NCBI GenBank assembly: GCA_011799875.1
Contig: CM022303.1
Location: 280,508,850 to 280,572,849, forward strand
DNA: 64,000 nt
Direction of reading: 5' to 3'
DNA from: Thinopyrum elongatum
Taxonomy: Eukaryota; Streptophyta; Magnoliopsida; Poales; Poaceae
Below the pieces are notes generated by a model. The model searched no databases. It saw nothing but the letters and a program-made list of their open reading frames with translations, and was not told the DNA's origin. Every line of letters starts with the position of its first letter. Position 1 is the stretch's first letter. Shown in pieces: positions 34,061 through 44,824 of this stretch. The position numbers and the translations under genes are program-made.

Positions 34061-34842
34061 CTATTTGTCATCAAGGGTGGAGCTGATAGTAAATGTACCA
34101 TCAGCGCCAACCAACCCTGCCGGGACCTTCTTCATAGCAGGTGCAGCAACCTTTGATCTCTTGCTATTGGAACTCTTCGGCAAATCATCAACAGGTGCAG
34201 CGCAATCCGAAGAGGCGCGCTTCCCGGATTCTTTGCTGGCGTCCTTGCTAGCTTTCTTCCCTTTCTTGCTTTCCTTGGCGGGGGCGGGAGCTTCCGCGGC
34301 TTCTGCAGCGACTGCTTCCCGATACATCTTATCGACGCATGTGATTGCGTCCTTCTTGTCTGATGGAATGTAAATGACGCCCATCGGCCCCGGCATCTTC
34401 AAAGTGTTGTAGGCATAGTGGGATGCTGCCATGAATTTTGCCAGGGCAGGGCGGCCAAGGATTCCATTGTATGGCAGGGGGAGGTCGACCACATCAAACA
34501 TGATCTTCTCAGTCTGGTAGTTCAGCTCCCCCCGAATGTTACCGGCAGTGTGATCTTCCCCTTAGGACAACTCCTGCCGGGGTTGATGCCTTGGAAAGTA
34601 CCGGTAACCTTGAGCTCTTCATCTGCTATCTGGAGCTTGCTGATGACCTTGGGAGATATAAGATTCAACCCGGCCCCGTTGTTAACCAACATCTTTGTGA
34701 CTTTGAGGTTGTGAATCGTTGGTGAAACCAACAATGGCAAACACCCTACCGCAGTGGTGTGGTCAGGGTGATTCTCTTCATCAAAGATGATGGGCGTGTG
34801 GGACCACTTGAGCGGTTTCCAAGAATTTGCCGCTGGCTCCAC
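34061..34842 (-). pseudogene. Element D protease, catalytic Asp replaced by Asn
   Basis: Frame 34842-34522 holds the active-site strand MLVNNGAGLNLIS; the Gypsy consensus at this site has Asp before (N/G)G, here AAC (34681-34683), a G-to-A change in sense. A frameshift near 34510 leads to the second half in frame 34501-34061 with YNGILGRPALAKFMA and YNTLKMPGPMGVI, diagnostic of Tat-lineage protease, then a Lys/Ala-rich linker. Both the lost Asp and the shift disable it. Confidence 0.8.
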
Positions 34843-36374
34843 GGCATTGACCTCACGTGCCCACTATTTGAGCTGGCGGTGAGAGGAGTGCAAGGATGCA
34901 CCTCCGTCAATGCACAGGGCGTCAGTGGCCTTCTGGAATTCCTGCTCGCTGGTTTCCTCTTCATCTCCTTCATCACTCCCATCATCGCATTCCTTCTTCT
35001 CACGGCCTCTTGCTGGTTTCCCTTGATACTGAGTGGCCTTGCCGGGGTGACCTCCTCTGCCACCTCGGCCCTTCCCGCCAGCACCATCTTGGTCTCTCTC
35101 TTTGTCACGCTTCTCGTACTCAGCTTTCTGCTTCTTGACGAGCTGCTCAACTTGATGACACTCTTGAAGATCGTGTCCCGTAGTCCGATGGATCTTGCAG
35201 TACGGCCCGTCAGCCTTCCCAGCCTTCTCGGCAGCCGCGGCTTCCTGGCAGTCAGCGCACGCGGCAACTTCCTTGCTGGGAGGCTCGGTCTTGGCCTTCT
35301 TGCCGGTACTAGGAGTGCTCGCTCCTTCAACAGCCATCACTGCTTTATCCTTGCGCTTCTTGTTGCGTTTCTTATTCTTCTGATTGGTGGCGTCGTCGTC
35401 GTCCTCTGAGTCAACGTCGACGCCATCTTCTTCACCGGGGAGTCACCTCCCCTCCTCTGTTCAGGCACACTTGTCCGCCAGTGTATAGCTCATTCACAGT
35501 CTTGGGCAACCGAACATTCATTTTGGAACGTATCCTGCGGTTGCGCACGTTGGACTGGAACGCAGCTATCACAGCTGCTGGATGGATGTCTGGAATGTTC
35601 CTATGCACCTGGCTGAACCTCTGCATATACTTCCGCAAACTCTCTCCTTCCTTCTGTGGGAGGAGCTGCAAGTCGCTGGGCCACCCTAGTTCTTGATGGC
35701 CACCCGTGAAGGCGCCAATAAACTCATGGCACAGATCAGCCCAGGTCGAGATGGAGTTCTCTGGCAAGTGCATCAGCCACGACCTCATGTTTGGCTTGAG
35801 TGCCAAAGGGAAGTAGTTGGCGAACACCCTCTTGTCCCTTCCTCCGGCAGCTTGAACATCGATGGTGTAGATGCTCAAGAACTCTATTGGGTTCAATCTT
35901 CCATCGTACTTTTCTGGTATCTCTGACTTGAACATACGGGTAGATGGCCAACGGACTTGCCGCAGCTCACGAGTGAAGGCGGGGCACCCAACCTCGAAAG
36001 GTAGGTACCCGCCACCACCGGGCATGGGTTTGTCGACGTTGGGGCCATTGCACCTATCAAACTAGCGGCAGGTGTTGCGGCGTCGCTCGATGGTGACGCA
36101 CGCGTCTTCCCTCCGCCTGTCTTCCAGGACCTGTCGCTGGTCTCGACATGCCTGAGGATCAGACGAAGCCATTGATATGTCGTCGGGTTCTTGGTCGTGT
36201 GGCCCTGGCTGCATCCCCTACGCTGGCTGTCGTGGAGGGGACTGCACCGTCGGAACGGCTCCCTCGGCACGGCCAGCGGCTTGGGCCGTTACCGCCATTG
36301 GTGGAGGCCATGGCGGGCCTGCCTGCTGTGATCCTCCCGCCTCAGCGAAACCAATCAAGCTCTGGATAGTGGCT
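34843..36374 (-). pseudogene. Element D Gag, C-terminal two thirds
   Basis: From the solo LTR at 36374 one frame runs through IQSLIGFAEAGGSQQAG, an Arg-rich stretch, and the capsid-like Retrotrans_gag core (FANYFPLALKPNMRSWLMHLP, STWADLCHEFIGAFTGGHQ, ESLRKYMQRFSQVHRNIPDI). In-frame TAG codons fall at about residues 50 and 110 from the LTR. After a stop at 35432 the nucleocapsid region continues in another frame, with a knuckle-like CKIHRTTGHDLQEC (about 35150-35195) and Gly/Arg/Lys-rich tail. The order Gag core, knuckle, protease is normal. Confidence 0.78.
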
Positions 36375-37898
36375 TGATGACCCACAAGTATAGGGGATCT
36401 ATCGTAGTCCTTTCGATAAGTAAGAGTGTTGAACCCAACGAGGAGCAGAAGGAAATGGCAAGCGGTTTTCAGCAAGGTATTCTCTGCAAGCACTGAAATT
36501 ATCGGTAACAGATAGTTGTGTGATAAGATAATTCGTAACGGGTAATAAGTAACAAAAGTAAAAAAGGTGCAGCAAGGTGGCCCAATCCTTTTTGTAGCAA
36601 AGGACAAGCCTGGACGAACTCTTATATAAAGCAAAGCGCTCCTGAGGACACATGGGAATTGTTGTCAAGTTAGTTTTCATCATGCTCATATGATTTGCGT
36701 TCGTTACTTTGATAATTTGATATGTGGGTGAACCGGTGCTTGGGTGCTGGCCTTCCTTGGACAAGCCTCCCACTTATGATTAACCCCTCTCGCAAGCATC
36801 CACAACTACGAAAGAAGAATTAAGATAAATCTAACCATAGCATGAAACATATGGATCCAAATCAGCCCCTTACGAAGCAACGCATAAACTAGGGTTTAAG
36901 CTTCTGTCACTCTAGCAACCCATCATCTACTTATTACTTCCCAATGCCTTCCCCTAGGCCCAAATCATGGTGAAGTGTCATGTAGTCGACGTTCACATAA
37001 CACCACTAGAGGAAAGACAACATACATCTCATCAAAATATCGAACGAATACCAAATTCACATGATTACTTATAACAAGACTTCTCCCATGTCCTCAGGAA
37101 CAAACGTAACTACTCACAAAACATATTCATGTTCATAATCAGAGGAGTATTAATTATCATTAAGGATCTAAACAAATGATCTTCCACCAAATAAACCAAC
37201 TAGCATCAACTACAAGGAGTAATCAACACTACTAGCAACCCACAGGTACCAATCTGAGGTTTTGAGACAAAGATCGGATACAAGAGATGAACTAGGGTTT
37301 GAGAGGAGATGGTACTGGTGAAGATGTTGATGGAGATTGACCCCCTCTCGATGAGAGGATCGATGGTGATGACGATGGTGATGATTTCCTCCTCCCGGAG
37401 GGATGTTTCCTCGGCAGAACAGCTCCGCCGGAGCCCTAGATTGGTTCTGCCCAGGTTCCGCCTCGAGACGGCGACGCTTTGTCCCGAAAGCTTCCTTCTT
37501 ATTTTTTCCAGGTCAAAACACACCATATAGCGGAAGATGGGCGTCGGGGGCCTGCTAGGTGGCCCACAAGGACGGGGGGCGCGCCCAGGGGGGTAGGGCG
37601 TGCCCTCCACCCTTGTGGATGGCAGGTGGCCCCCCTCTGGTACTTTCTTCGCCCAATATTTTTTATTAAATCCAAAATGACTCTCCGTGAAGTTTCAGGA
37701 CTTTTGGAGTTGTGCAGAATAGGTCTCTAATATTTGCTCCTTTTCCAGCCCAGAATTCCAGCTGCAGGCATTCTCCCTCTTCATGTAAACCTTGTAAAAT
37801 AAGAGAGAAAAGGCATAAGTATTGTGCCATAATGTGTACTAACAGCCCATAACGCAATGAATATTGATATAAAAGCATGATGCAAAATGGACGTATCA
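36375..37898 (-). mobile_element. Solo LTR (Sabrina-like Gypsy) inside element D gag
   Basis: 1524 bp, sense start TGATACGTCCATTTTGCATC at 37898 and end CTTGTGGGTCATCA at 36375. Flanks are TGGCT (36370-36374) and TGGCC (37899-37903), a TSD with one mismatch. No second LTR or interior is present, so it is the product of LTR-LTR recombination. A sense TATA-like CTATATGG is at about 37523-37530, just downstream of a GC-rich hairpin (37563-37618). It splits the D gag between its N-terminal segment and the capsid region. Confidence 0.85.
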
Positions 37899-38527
37899 TG
37901 GCCCTCCACTCATCCATTTGATTGGGCTGGCAGAAATCTCAACAAGAGCTGGGCCTGCGCCATGGCCTCCGAAGCGGTGCTTGGCATGGACGACGATGCG
38001 GATCGCGACGTCGCCTGACTTCTGATGGTGTCTGCAGTGCTGGCGCCATGTTCGCGCCGCCGCGAGCCAATCGCCAGGGCGGCGTGACGACGAGGTGGAT
38101 GCGCTTGGGGGTTGACGACCCCATTTGGCGCATCGTCTCGGCTAGCTTTTCCTAGGGGTGGTGCGGGCCCTGTAGCCGCACCCGCGACGGGGGCAGCTAG
38201 ATGATTACGATCCGCATCAGGGCGAGCGCCACCGCTACGGCTGTGTCCCACGGTGAGGTGGGGAGGCAGAGACGGAGCGTTCTCCCCACTCGCACCTTGT
38301 GGAGCATGGTCGCCGGGTTGTTGTTGGTGTCGCCCTCCTCCGGTGCCTCCCGCTCCTGCTTCGGCTGCAGGAGGAACGGCGATGGCACCGTCTGCGCCAG
38401 TCACGTTCCCCGCGGCGTTGGCGTTCCCATGTTCCCCCGCAGCCCCCACGACATTAGTGGCTGCATGCGAGGGGGCCTTCGAGGTGGATGGGTGAGCTGA
38501 AGCACCGGATTTCTTCTTGGGCGCCAT
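37899..38527 (-). pseudogene. Element D Gag, N-terminal segment
   Basis: Opens with ATG 38527 (MAPKKKSGASAHPSTSK) shortly after the primer site. The product is Gly/Ala/Pro/Arg-rich and low in complexity, as is usual for the start of Tat Gag proteins. The frame closes at 37910, just before the solo LTR. It would join the capsid part at 36374. Confidence 0.65.
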
Positions 38528-38609
38528 GGACGATGAAGCCGTTGATGAAGAAAAACGATGATGAAGATGGCGCGCTGCTTACACTCTCGGGTTCGAGCAA
38601 GCGCTTCCT

Positions 38610-38625
38610 CCTACCTGGCGCGCCA
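38610..38625 (-). promoter_or_regulatory. Primer binding site of element D (tRNA-Arg type)
   Basis: Sense TGGCGCGCCAGGTAGG, 4 bp from the LTR. It is complementary to the 3' end of a plant tRNA-Arg(CCU) as I recall it. Confidence 0.7.
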
Positions 38626-38629
38626 AAGA

Positions 38630-39546
38630 TGTCGTAGTATCACACGGCCACCTATGGGGCCATCGGCCCCTTGTGATTCGGCAAGGGGGAAGAGCGCATT
38701 TCACAAAGAGCGGAAAGCATAGAGCAGCACGGCAACGATGACACGGGCAATTTTACCCAAGTTCGGGCCGTCGTGAGGCGTAAAACCCTACTCCTGCTTT
38801 GCTGGATTGATGAAAGGACCGTGGTGGAGACGCAGCGCTCTAGCCCGGCAAGGTCGCCACGGGGCGAGAGCAACTACGCGCGTATGAGCGTACAAGGGCC
38901 CGAATCCTCTCTAAGGTAGCCACGACCCTCCTTTTATAGGTCAAGGGGTTACCACAATGGCAAAACAGTCATTTATCCAACGATTAGATAGACACAGTGC
39001 TATCATACCTAACTCTGCAGACAGGACAGGGCGCATTAAATGCACCGCTTAGTGTCACATCGTAGCGTAGCCCGGCAAGCCTTGTCGTGCCATTCAACCA
39101 CCTTTTTGCCTGTCTACACGACACGTCGCCTGGACAGGTGTCATTATGGGCGTTCTTCCTCAGAAATGGCCTACCACGTACCAAATAACAGCCACATAGT
39201 CACTTGGGGGCTCGACACCATGCCGATAGGTGACTTGCGTTGCTGTGAGGTGGAGCGGTGGAGCTTTGGCAGGGTAATCCGCCCTTGGCGTCCCCGGCAA
39301 GCCTGCCGAGGGAGTCTTGAGGCTTGTCTTGGGGTAACCTCGACCTTGCCAGGCTGGCCTGCCCGGCAAGGGAGGTTTTTTCCTTAGTGATATCTTGCTT
39401 GTTTGGTTGGTCTTGGTCTTCTTGATCCGCCCTTTGATTTCTCAAAGAGTCATTTCTTCTGCTTGGACTTGTCTTGAATGTCGTAACCTTGCTTTTAAGC
39501 CTGTGTACAGTCCGGGCAACACACCTGAGGGTTTGTTGCACCGACA
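38630..39546 (-). repeat. Element D 5' LTR
   Basis: 917 bp from TGTCGTAG to CCGACA, pairing with 17521-18436. It carries the sense TATA-like CTATAAAAGGAGG (about 38930-38938). GAAGG after 39546 is the TSD half. Confidence 0.9.
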
Positions 39547-39844
39547 GAAGGCCGTGTGAACCCGTTGGAGTTCGCCGGAGTTTCTTGTTGGATGTGACCA
39601 TCGCCGTTTGTGAGCTCCAGCTGCTGATTCGAGAGGTTCAAGTGGTCAGGGAGGTTGGCACGAGCAAGACTCATCCAAAGGAATAAGTGGAGGGACGAGT
39701 GGCTCACCAGAGGCCGTACTAGCTTCGTCAGAAGCGGTCAGCTGAGGGCGAACTCCGGCGAGCAATTGCCCGCAGAGGAGGGCGAGGCAGAGAGGGGTTT
39801 TTTGGGGATGGGGGTGAGGTCTGCGAGGAGCACCTCTGGGTTCC

Positions 39845-39852
39845 TTTTATAG
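39845..39852 (-). promoter_or_regulatory. TATA box of element C LTR
   Basis: Sense CTATAAAAGGAACC, followed by a GC-rich leader. The right LTR has the same motif at 56663-56670. Confidence 0.6.
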
Positions 39853-40380
39853 AGGAAAGGGGAGGTCGGGTGATGAAGATCGGGCGACGAATGTCAACAG
39901 TTGGCATTTCATTTCATCCGTTTCTTGTGGGGAATTGAAGAGATGAAACGGACGATTAACTAGCAGAATGGGTTCACGGTTAAGTGGATAATTTTTTTCG
40001 TGTTGATGGCACAATGAAACGGGGAGGGGAATTGATGAGGATAGGAAAGGAAAGAGTGGCAGCCATGAACGTTTTCTTACTGCCCATGTATGTGCGTGTG
40101 TGCCGGATGTAGGAGATGACAGTTGGTTCGTCGGCTCCCTGGGCCGTGTCGCTACTGCTCAAGCTGAGATGGGCCTTGGGCCTCAAGTTCATTTGGTGGC
40201 TGCCCAGAATAGAAAGGAAAAGAAAAGTAGAGAACAAGGAGCCATAACGCGGAATTCCCTATTCGCCGCTTACTGCAGCAAGTAGTCGCCGCTTCGCACA
40301 AGGCCCAGCTCACCCTGGGCCAGCCCATTTGAGTGGTTTCGCGTCGCGAGATTAAAAAACCGCAAAAAATAGTCGCGCTA

Positions 40381-40440
40381 GGGATCGAACCGACAACCTC
40401 CTATAGAGGTACATGCCGCGGTAGCCACCGCGACTAGCTC
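40381..40440 (-). other. tRNA-like arm, left (Pol III box-like motifs)
   Basis: Minus-strand B-box-like GGTTCGATCCC (40381-40391) with an A-box-like TAGTCGCGGTGG about 40 bp upstream (near 40425-40436). Too degenerate for a functional tRNA; it looks tRNA-derived. Confidence 0.4.
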
Positions 40441-40983
40441 GTGGATGTGCCAGAATAACAATGCTAAACTTAAAGAAATAAAGGCGACGACAAAACTTAA
40501 AACCAGTTCGCGGAAATTCCAAAAAAACTTTTGTTCCTTCTACTGGTTCTTTCTGGGGTTTTTTTCACAGCCTTATTCTGTTCTTTCTTTTTTCTTGTTT
40601 TCTTTGTTTTTTCTTTTTAAATATTTTTTTCCTTTTTCTTTTTAAGCTTTTCAAAAAGTTCAAATATGGTTCAAAATTTTCAAAAATGTTCTTTTTGTCA
40701 AAATTTGTTCATATTTCTGAAATAGTGTTCACATTTTCGAAAAATGTTCCGGATTTTTTTGTTTGTTTGTTTTCTTTCTTTTTTCCTTTTCTTTTTCTTC
40801 TCTTTTCCTCAAAAGAAATTCAAAATATTCAAATTTTGTTCGGTTTTTTACACAATGTTCAGTTTTCGAAAAAATGTTCTCAAAATTTAAAAATTGTTCT
40901 CGTTACACGAAAAAGTTCAAAACTTTTGAAATGCAGAAAATGTACCGGATTTCATAAAATGTTCACGTTTTCATAAAATGTTC

Positions 40984-41345
40984 GCGCTTCCAAATTTGTT
41001 CGGGATTATTCAAAATTGTTCTCTATTTCAAAATTTGTTCTCAAGATTCAAAAAAATGTTTGTGCCTTAAAAAATTGTTCACGCTTCCAAATTTGTTCGG
41101 GATTTTTCAAAATTGTTCTCTATTTCAAAATTTGTGCTCAAGATTCAAAAAATGTTCTTGCTCTAAAAAATTATTCGCGCTTCCAAATTTTTTTGAGATT
41201 TTTCAAAATTGTTCTCTATTTCAAAATTTCTTCTCAAGATTCAAAAAATGTTCATGCTTTAAAAAATTGTTTGCGCTTCCAAATTTGTTCTCCGTTTCAA
41301 AATTTGTTCTCAAGATTCAAAAAATGTTCGTACTTTAAAGAAATG
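40984..41345. repeat. ~96 bp tandem repeat, about 3.5 units
   Basis: The block GCTTCCAAATTTGTTC recurs near 40986, 41083, 41179 and 41275, spacing 96-97 bp, with the words TCTATTTCAAAATTTGTTC and TCAAGATTCAAAAAATGTTC between copies. Confidence 0.75.
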
Positions 41346-41535
41346 TCACAAATTCCAAAAATGTTTGGGAAATTCAAAAAAAAATTCGTTTTCAGAAAAT
41401 TTGTTTGCGTAATTGTATGTTCAAAAAGTTGTTCACTACATTAACTAATTCCGGTTCGACACAACAGTCAAGTCCGATTGTACCTTAAGCTAAGTTATTT
41501 TCGATGCGGGCTCTTCCACTACAAACAATGCTAGT

Positions 41536-41591
41536 TAGCTGGAGTGTCTGGGAGCACGCTCTTCCAAGCTGTTGGTCGCCGGTTCGATTCC
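41536..41591 (+). other. tRNA-like arm, right (Pol III box-like motifs)
   Basis: Plus-strand A-box-like TAGCTGGAGTGT (41536-41547) and perfect-looking B box GGTTCGATTCC (41581-41591), 33 bp apart, as in tRNA genes. It points outward, opposite to the left arm. No complete cloverleaf could be drawn. Confidence 0.45.
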
Positions 41592-43075
41592 TCCCAACGC
41601 TCCTCCCTCCGTTTTTTGCTTTCTTTTGCTTCCAGTGGTACAGCGCAATGGGCCGGCCCTCTTAGGCTACCCCATGTGCGTGGCGACGTCAGTTTGCCGC
41701 AAAGAGCGTCCAATAGGAGCTCTCCCATAACACTGTCCTATATGAATTTTGATTTTGCTAATCACATGCCCCTAACGCTGTCCTAGATACGTGCATGAGA
41801 TAGATATAAGAGAAGGCAAGCAAGGAACATGTTGGTCCAAGGACTAATGTAAGAGAAAATCTATATAATATAATATTGATTTTGTATTTACTACAAGAAA
41901 ATAACAATACAAGAAAAACCGATTGGCTTGGGGAAAAATCCAGAAAAAACCATGAAAACAAGATGGACAAAAAAACACAAATAAGTATTACGTATGACTA
42001 AATTGACTCAGAAAATACATACTCGCTTAATCTAATATGCTAAAGACAACCAACTAAAAGAAAATAACAAAACTCAAATTTTATTTAGGTTGATATGTAA
42101 TAAAATTTAAAACTTCCAAATTATGAAAACTCGATTGAAGCTTTTATTAACCAAATGAAACAAACAAATTTCTTGGCCCTAGTTTTTTGGAACATTTTTT
42201 TTAATATTTCGAACATCGGAATGTTACAAATAGTGAACGCCCTTTGATTTTTTTTATAAACGTCCAACCATAGTTTACTTTATTGGATGAATGATAACCA
42301 TGGTTTGAAAAAGTTTAAACAAGGACTCAAAAAGTTGTTAATTTCCCCAGAAAATCAAAGCAATTCACAATAATTTCTTATTATTAACATTTCAAAATTT
42401 GGAAAATTTTGGGATGTTACAAACTACCACCCTTAAAAGAAATCTCGTCCTTGAGATTTGCAGAGGCTAGCAAGAAATAGGTTAGGGTTTGGGTTCCTTG
42501 GGTTACTTTCCCGGGGTTATTTCTTAGCATCCGCAGGCTTGCAGTTTATTCTTTTCACCTCCAGCTTGCAGGAATGTCTTCCGTTGGTACAAGTCCTTTT
42601 ACCACTGTCACTTCAACATGTCCTGAGGCCTTAGACACCATCCTTAGCCAATTGTTGATTGGATCCTTTATCCTCCCAGGGTATTCTTAGGGTACTACCA
42701 CCCTTAAGAACAAACTTGTGGGGATTTTGGCAATTTCTTCATTCCCTGATGGTTCCTCACCGAGCTTCTGTGGTTTAGAACTGGGCTTTTCCTCAATGAA
42801 AAGTCTTTCTCAAAATCCATAGATACCAAAACTACTACCGAGACTCTCATGGTGGTCGATAACTTCTGATAGAACTCGTTCATGTGTCTTCCTCACCGTA
42901 CCATCTACGTTAGGCAGGATTGCCTATTTATAAGGGTAATACGTCTTATCATTCCATGGTTTTAGGCTTGTCACATCGAGACTCCACTAGGATTTCAAGT
43001 CTCTTCGATTTACCAATCCAACATACAAAAGTATATAATAAGAGTCTCCGGTATGGTGATCAATCCATCTCGTAC

Positions 43076-43500
43076 TCAAATCATTACCCCATATGTAGAT
43101 TGGTGAATCACGTGTTCTAACACTCGGTCATTCTCACTCCTCATTAAGAGGTCTTCACCTGCAAAGCTAATAAAACGTTTTTGGGTGGCGGTGATCCTAC
43201 ACGGTTGTGTTACACATGCATCCCTAAAATAATGGAATTTCCTCACATCTTTGCTTGCTTTCTTCAAATTCGTATGACAAGACAAGATTGAAGTAGAGAT
43301 TCCTTGAAGTATTCCCATGTGATTGGCATTTCAGATTCATTGATGGCTATACGCATCTTCGACCAAGTGTCAGCCTCTCGAATAAAATATCGAGAAGTAT
43401 GCTTCACCTTCTCCTTTGGATTTACTTTGGTGGATTCCATTAGTTCTTCTACATTTTGAATCTTCTCTTCTTCTTCTGAACAAGTTACTAACCCCATCAC
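43076..43500 (-). pseudogene. Gag remnant of element C
   Basis: Two overlapping minus frames (43500-43264 and 43318-43076) separated by a frameshift. The first has a capsid-like pattern: MGLVTCSEEEEKIQN, YFIREADTWSKMRIAINESE, MPITWEYFKESLLQS, resembling the W-x-x-M ... TW-x-x-F of Gypsy Retrotrans_gag domains. The second is unrecognised. It shows the LARD descended from an ordinary Gypsy element. Confidence 0.5.
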
Positions 43501-44342
43501 AATAATTCCTTCTGTCTATGGGGTTTAACTTTTGGAGAGATGAGGTAGGGCTTTAGATAAAAGGAGATATAGATACCCACAAAACAATCATCAAACAACC
43601 TTTATCTTTAACGTTTATAATAGGCTCGTTTCTATGGTTTCGTCATCAAATCTTCATTTCTTCGGTTCTTGCAAGTCTTCAGTGTGTGACGTTTCACCCG
43701 TATGAAGGTCTTCTGTTAATCATCCTTAACTTGCACCTCTCAGGGTTGAATAAATACTATATACCTACGGAATTCGTATCCTACTAATGCAATATTTTAA
43801 GTCACACAACTCAAATGACAACACAATCAAATCAATGGCGAAGAACTCCCACAAAACTCCAAATTCACTTTTAGATTTCAATCAAACAATTCCTATGGTA
43901 CCTTCATCCAATGTGAGTTGGCATGGTCAAGTACACTACTCGCACTCTTTCGTTTATTTCACAACTCTCATGGTGGGCTTAGATACTATTTGAATTATGT
44001 GGGATATTCCTTGGTAGTGGTAATCTTCAGCTTCTTCACAACCATCTTAGTCTTGAGTGTCTTCAGTTCTTCTTCAACCTCTTGGACATAAACTTCAGTA
44101 TTGGAGACACCTTTGTTTTAGCATCATTTCCATGATGTAACTTTTAGGCCCTTGAAAATCCATATTAGTGTCAAAGTCATGGGGAATTGGTCATCTAATT
44201 TTTTGAAAATAGGCGAGAACTTAGTAAAGAAAAGAAGCGGATACGAGAATGCTATTAATACTATTGAAAATATAAGTTGTTCCTATCAAGGTCTTCCTAC
44301 TTCTAAACCTTTTTCTAGGGTCACATCCTACAGTCAGCATAT

Positions 44343-44354
44343 GCTCTGATACCA
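44343..44354 (-). promoter_or_regulatory. Primer binding site of element C (initiator tRNA-Met)
   Basis: Sense TGGTATCAGAGC, perfect, 3 bp from the LTR end (CGTGACA). It fixes the orientation of C. Confidence 0.9.
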
Positions 44355-44357
44355 ATT

Positions 44358-44824
44358 TGTCACGACCCGGATTTGGTAAAATCCATGTCTCTATGATTAC
44401 TGTGCTATCCCTGGATCATAGCTAGCACACATAGTAACAAGAATGAATATCAGTGAAACATACATCATTTTACTACAACGGTAGACCCAGAATTAATACA
44501 TACCATTGGCACAGCTCAATGCTGGTGCATAATACAGCGGAATTATACGTACTCGCTAAGTTAGGGCTCCATCAACGCCACTGGGCTCGTTGAGTGTAGA
44601 CCATAACCCTATCTTCTCTTATCTGTCAAGATCTGCACATGACAGGTGCAGATGAGTACGTGGAATGTACTCGCAAGTTGCAAAGAAAAGTTTAACAGAA
44701 TGTATATGCATGGTAAGTATTGGTGGAGCTTTCCTTTGCATAAAGCCAATTTTGTCCTATACTAAATTTTGTAAACTTCTTTTGAAATAAAAAAATAGTT
44801 TTTAGTATAAAAGGTAGGAGTGAG
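44358..44824 (-). repeat. Element C 5' LTR, first segment
   Basis: TGTCACGACCCGG end, matching 15452, then about 250 bp (about 44400-44740) absent from the left LTR, then sequence matching 15495-15585. Interrupted by F at 44825; TSD GTGAG at 44820-44824 and 54430-54434. Confidence 0.82.

Larger units (their letters stand above)
17521..39546 (-). mobile_element. Element D: Tat-type Gypsy retrotransposon, decayed gag-pol
   Basis: LTRs of 916 and 917 bp (17521-18436, 38630-39546) with ends TGTCG...CGACA flank gag, protease, RT, RNase H and integrase in Gypsy order, all on the minus strand. The primer site fits tRNA-Arg. About 53 differences between the LTRs (about 6%) make it the most diverged complete pair here. 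It contains two later insertions: E (21044-30931) in the integrase C-terminus and a solo LTR (36375-37898) in gag. Without insertions it is about 10.6 kb. Every pol domain has stops or shifts, so it is dead. Confidence 0.88.
40236..41735. mobile_element. Fold-back-like element with tRNA-like inverted arms
   Basis: The left arm (about 40236-40445) and the reverse complement of the right arm (about 41525-41735) share an ordered set of diverged blocks: a GGGCC(A/G)GCCCATT block, an A-rich GCAAAAAA block, a (G)GGA(A)TCGAACCG block and a C(A/T)AGC block. The middle is T-rich sequence and a ~96 bp tandem repeat built from AAAATGTTC/AAATTTGTTC words. No transposase. Phe/Leu-rich frames in the middle are low-complexity artefacts. 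Ends and TSD could not be fixed by eye. Class unknown. Confidence 0.45.
39547..42421 (-). repeat. Element C 3' LTR, second segment (U3 side)
   Basis: Continues the LTR interrupted at 17520; 39547-40115 aligns with 56362-56938 of the right LTR. It runs to the sense LTR start TGTAACATCCCAAAATT at 42421, next to a polypurine tract. The part 40116-42421 has no partner on the right because that LTR is truncated. It contains the fold-back element (about 40236-41735); the remainder is AT-rich and non-coding. Confidence 0.72.
42422..44357 (-). other. Element C interior, essentially non-coding
   Basis: Bounded by the polypurine tract (sense TTTTAAGGGTGGTAG, about 42424-42438) and the primer site (44343-44354). 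At 1.9 kb it is far too short for gag-pol. One decayed gag fragment lies at 43076-43500; otherwise nothing recognisable. Confidence 0.7.

Noticed and set aside
17521..39546. Age paradox: nested D (about 6% LTR divergence) looks older than its host C (about 3.5%)
   Set aside because: The GC-rich parts of the C LTRs diverge at about 7%, so the difference reflects base composition.
40110..40122. GATGACA at 40115-40121 as the sense start of the C LTR (TGTCATCTCC), with 40122 onward as interior
   Set aside because: TGTAACATCCC next to a good polypurine tract at 42421 fits better, and the right copy stops here because of a filler-marked break rather than at an LTR end.
40445..41444. Phe/Leu/Ser-rich open frames in the fold-back core
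   Set aside because: Translations of T-rich words and a 96-bp repeat in several frames; no domain and no start context.
41526..41604. Functional tRNA gene
   Set aside because: A and B box-like motifs are present but no complete cloverleaf, acceptor stem or terminator fits.
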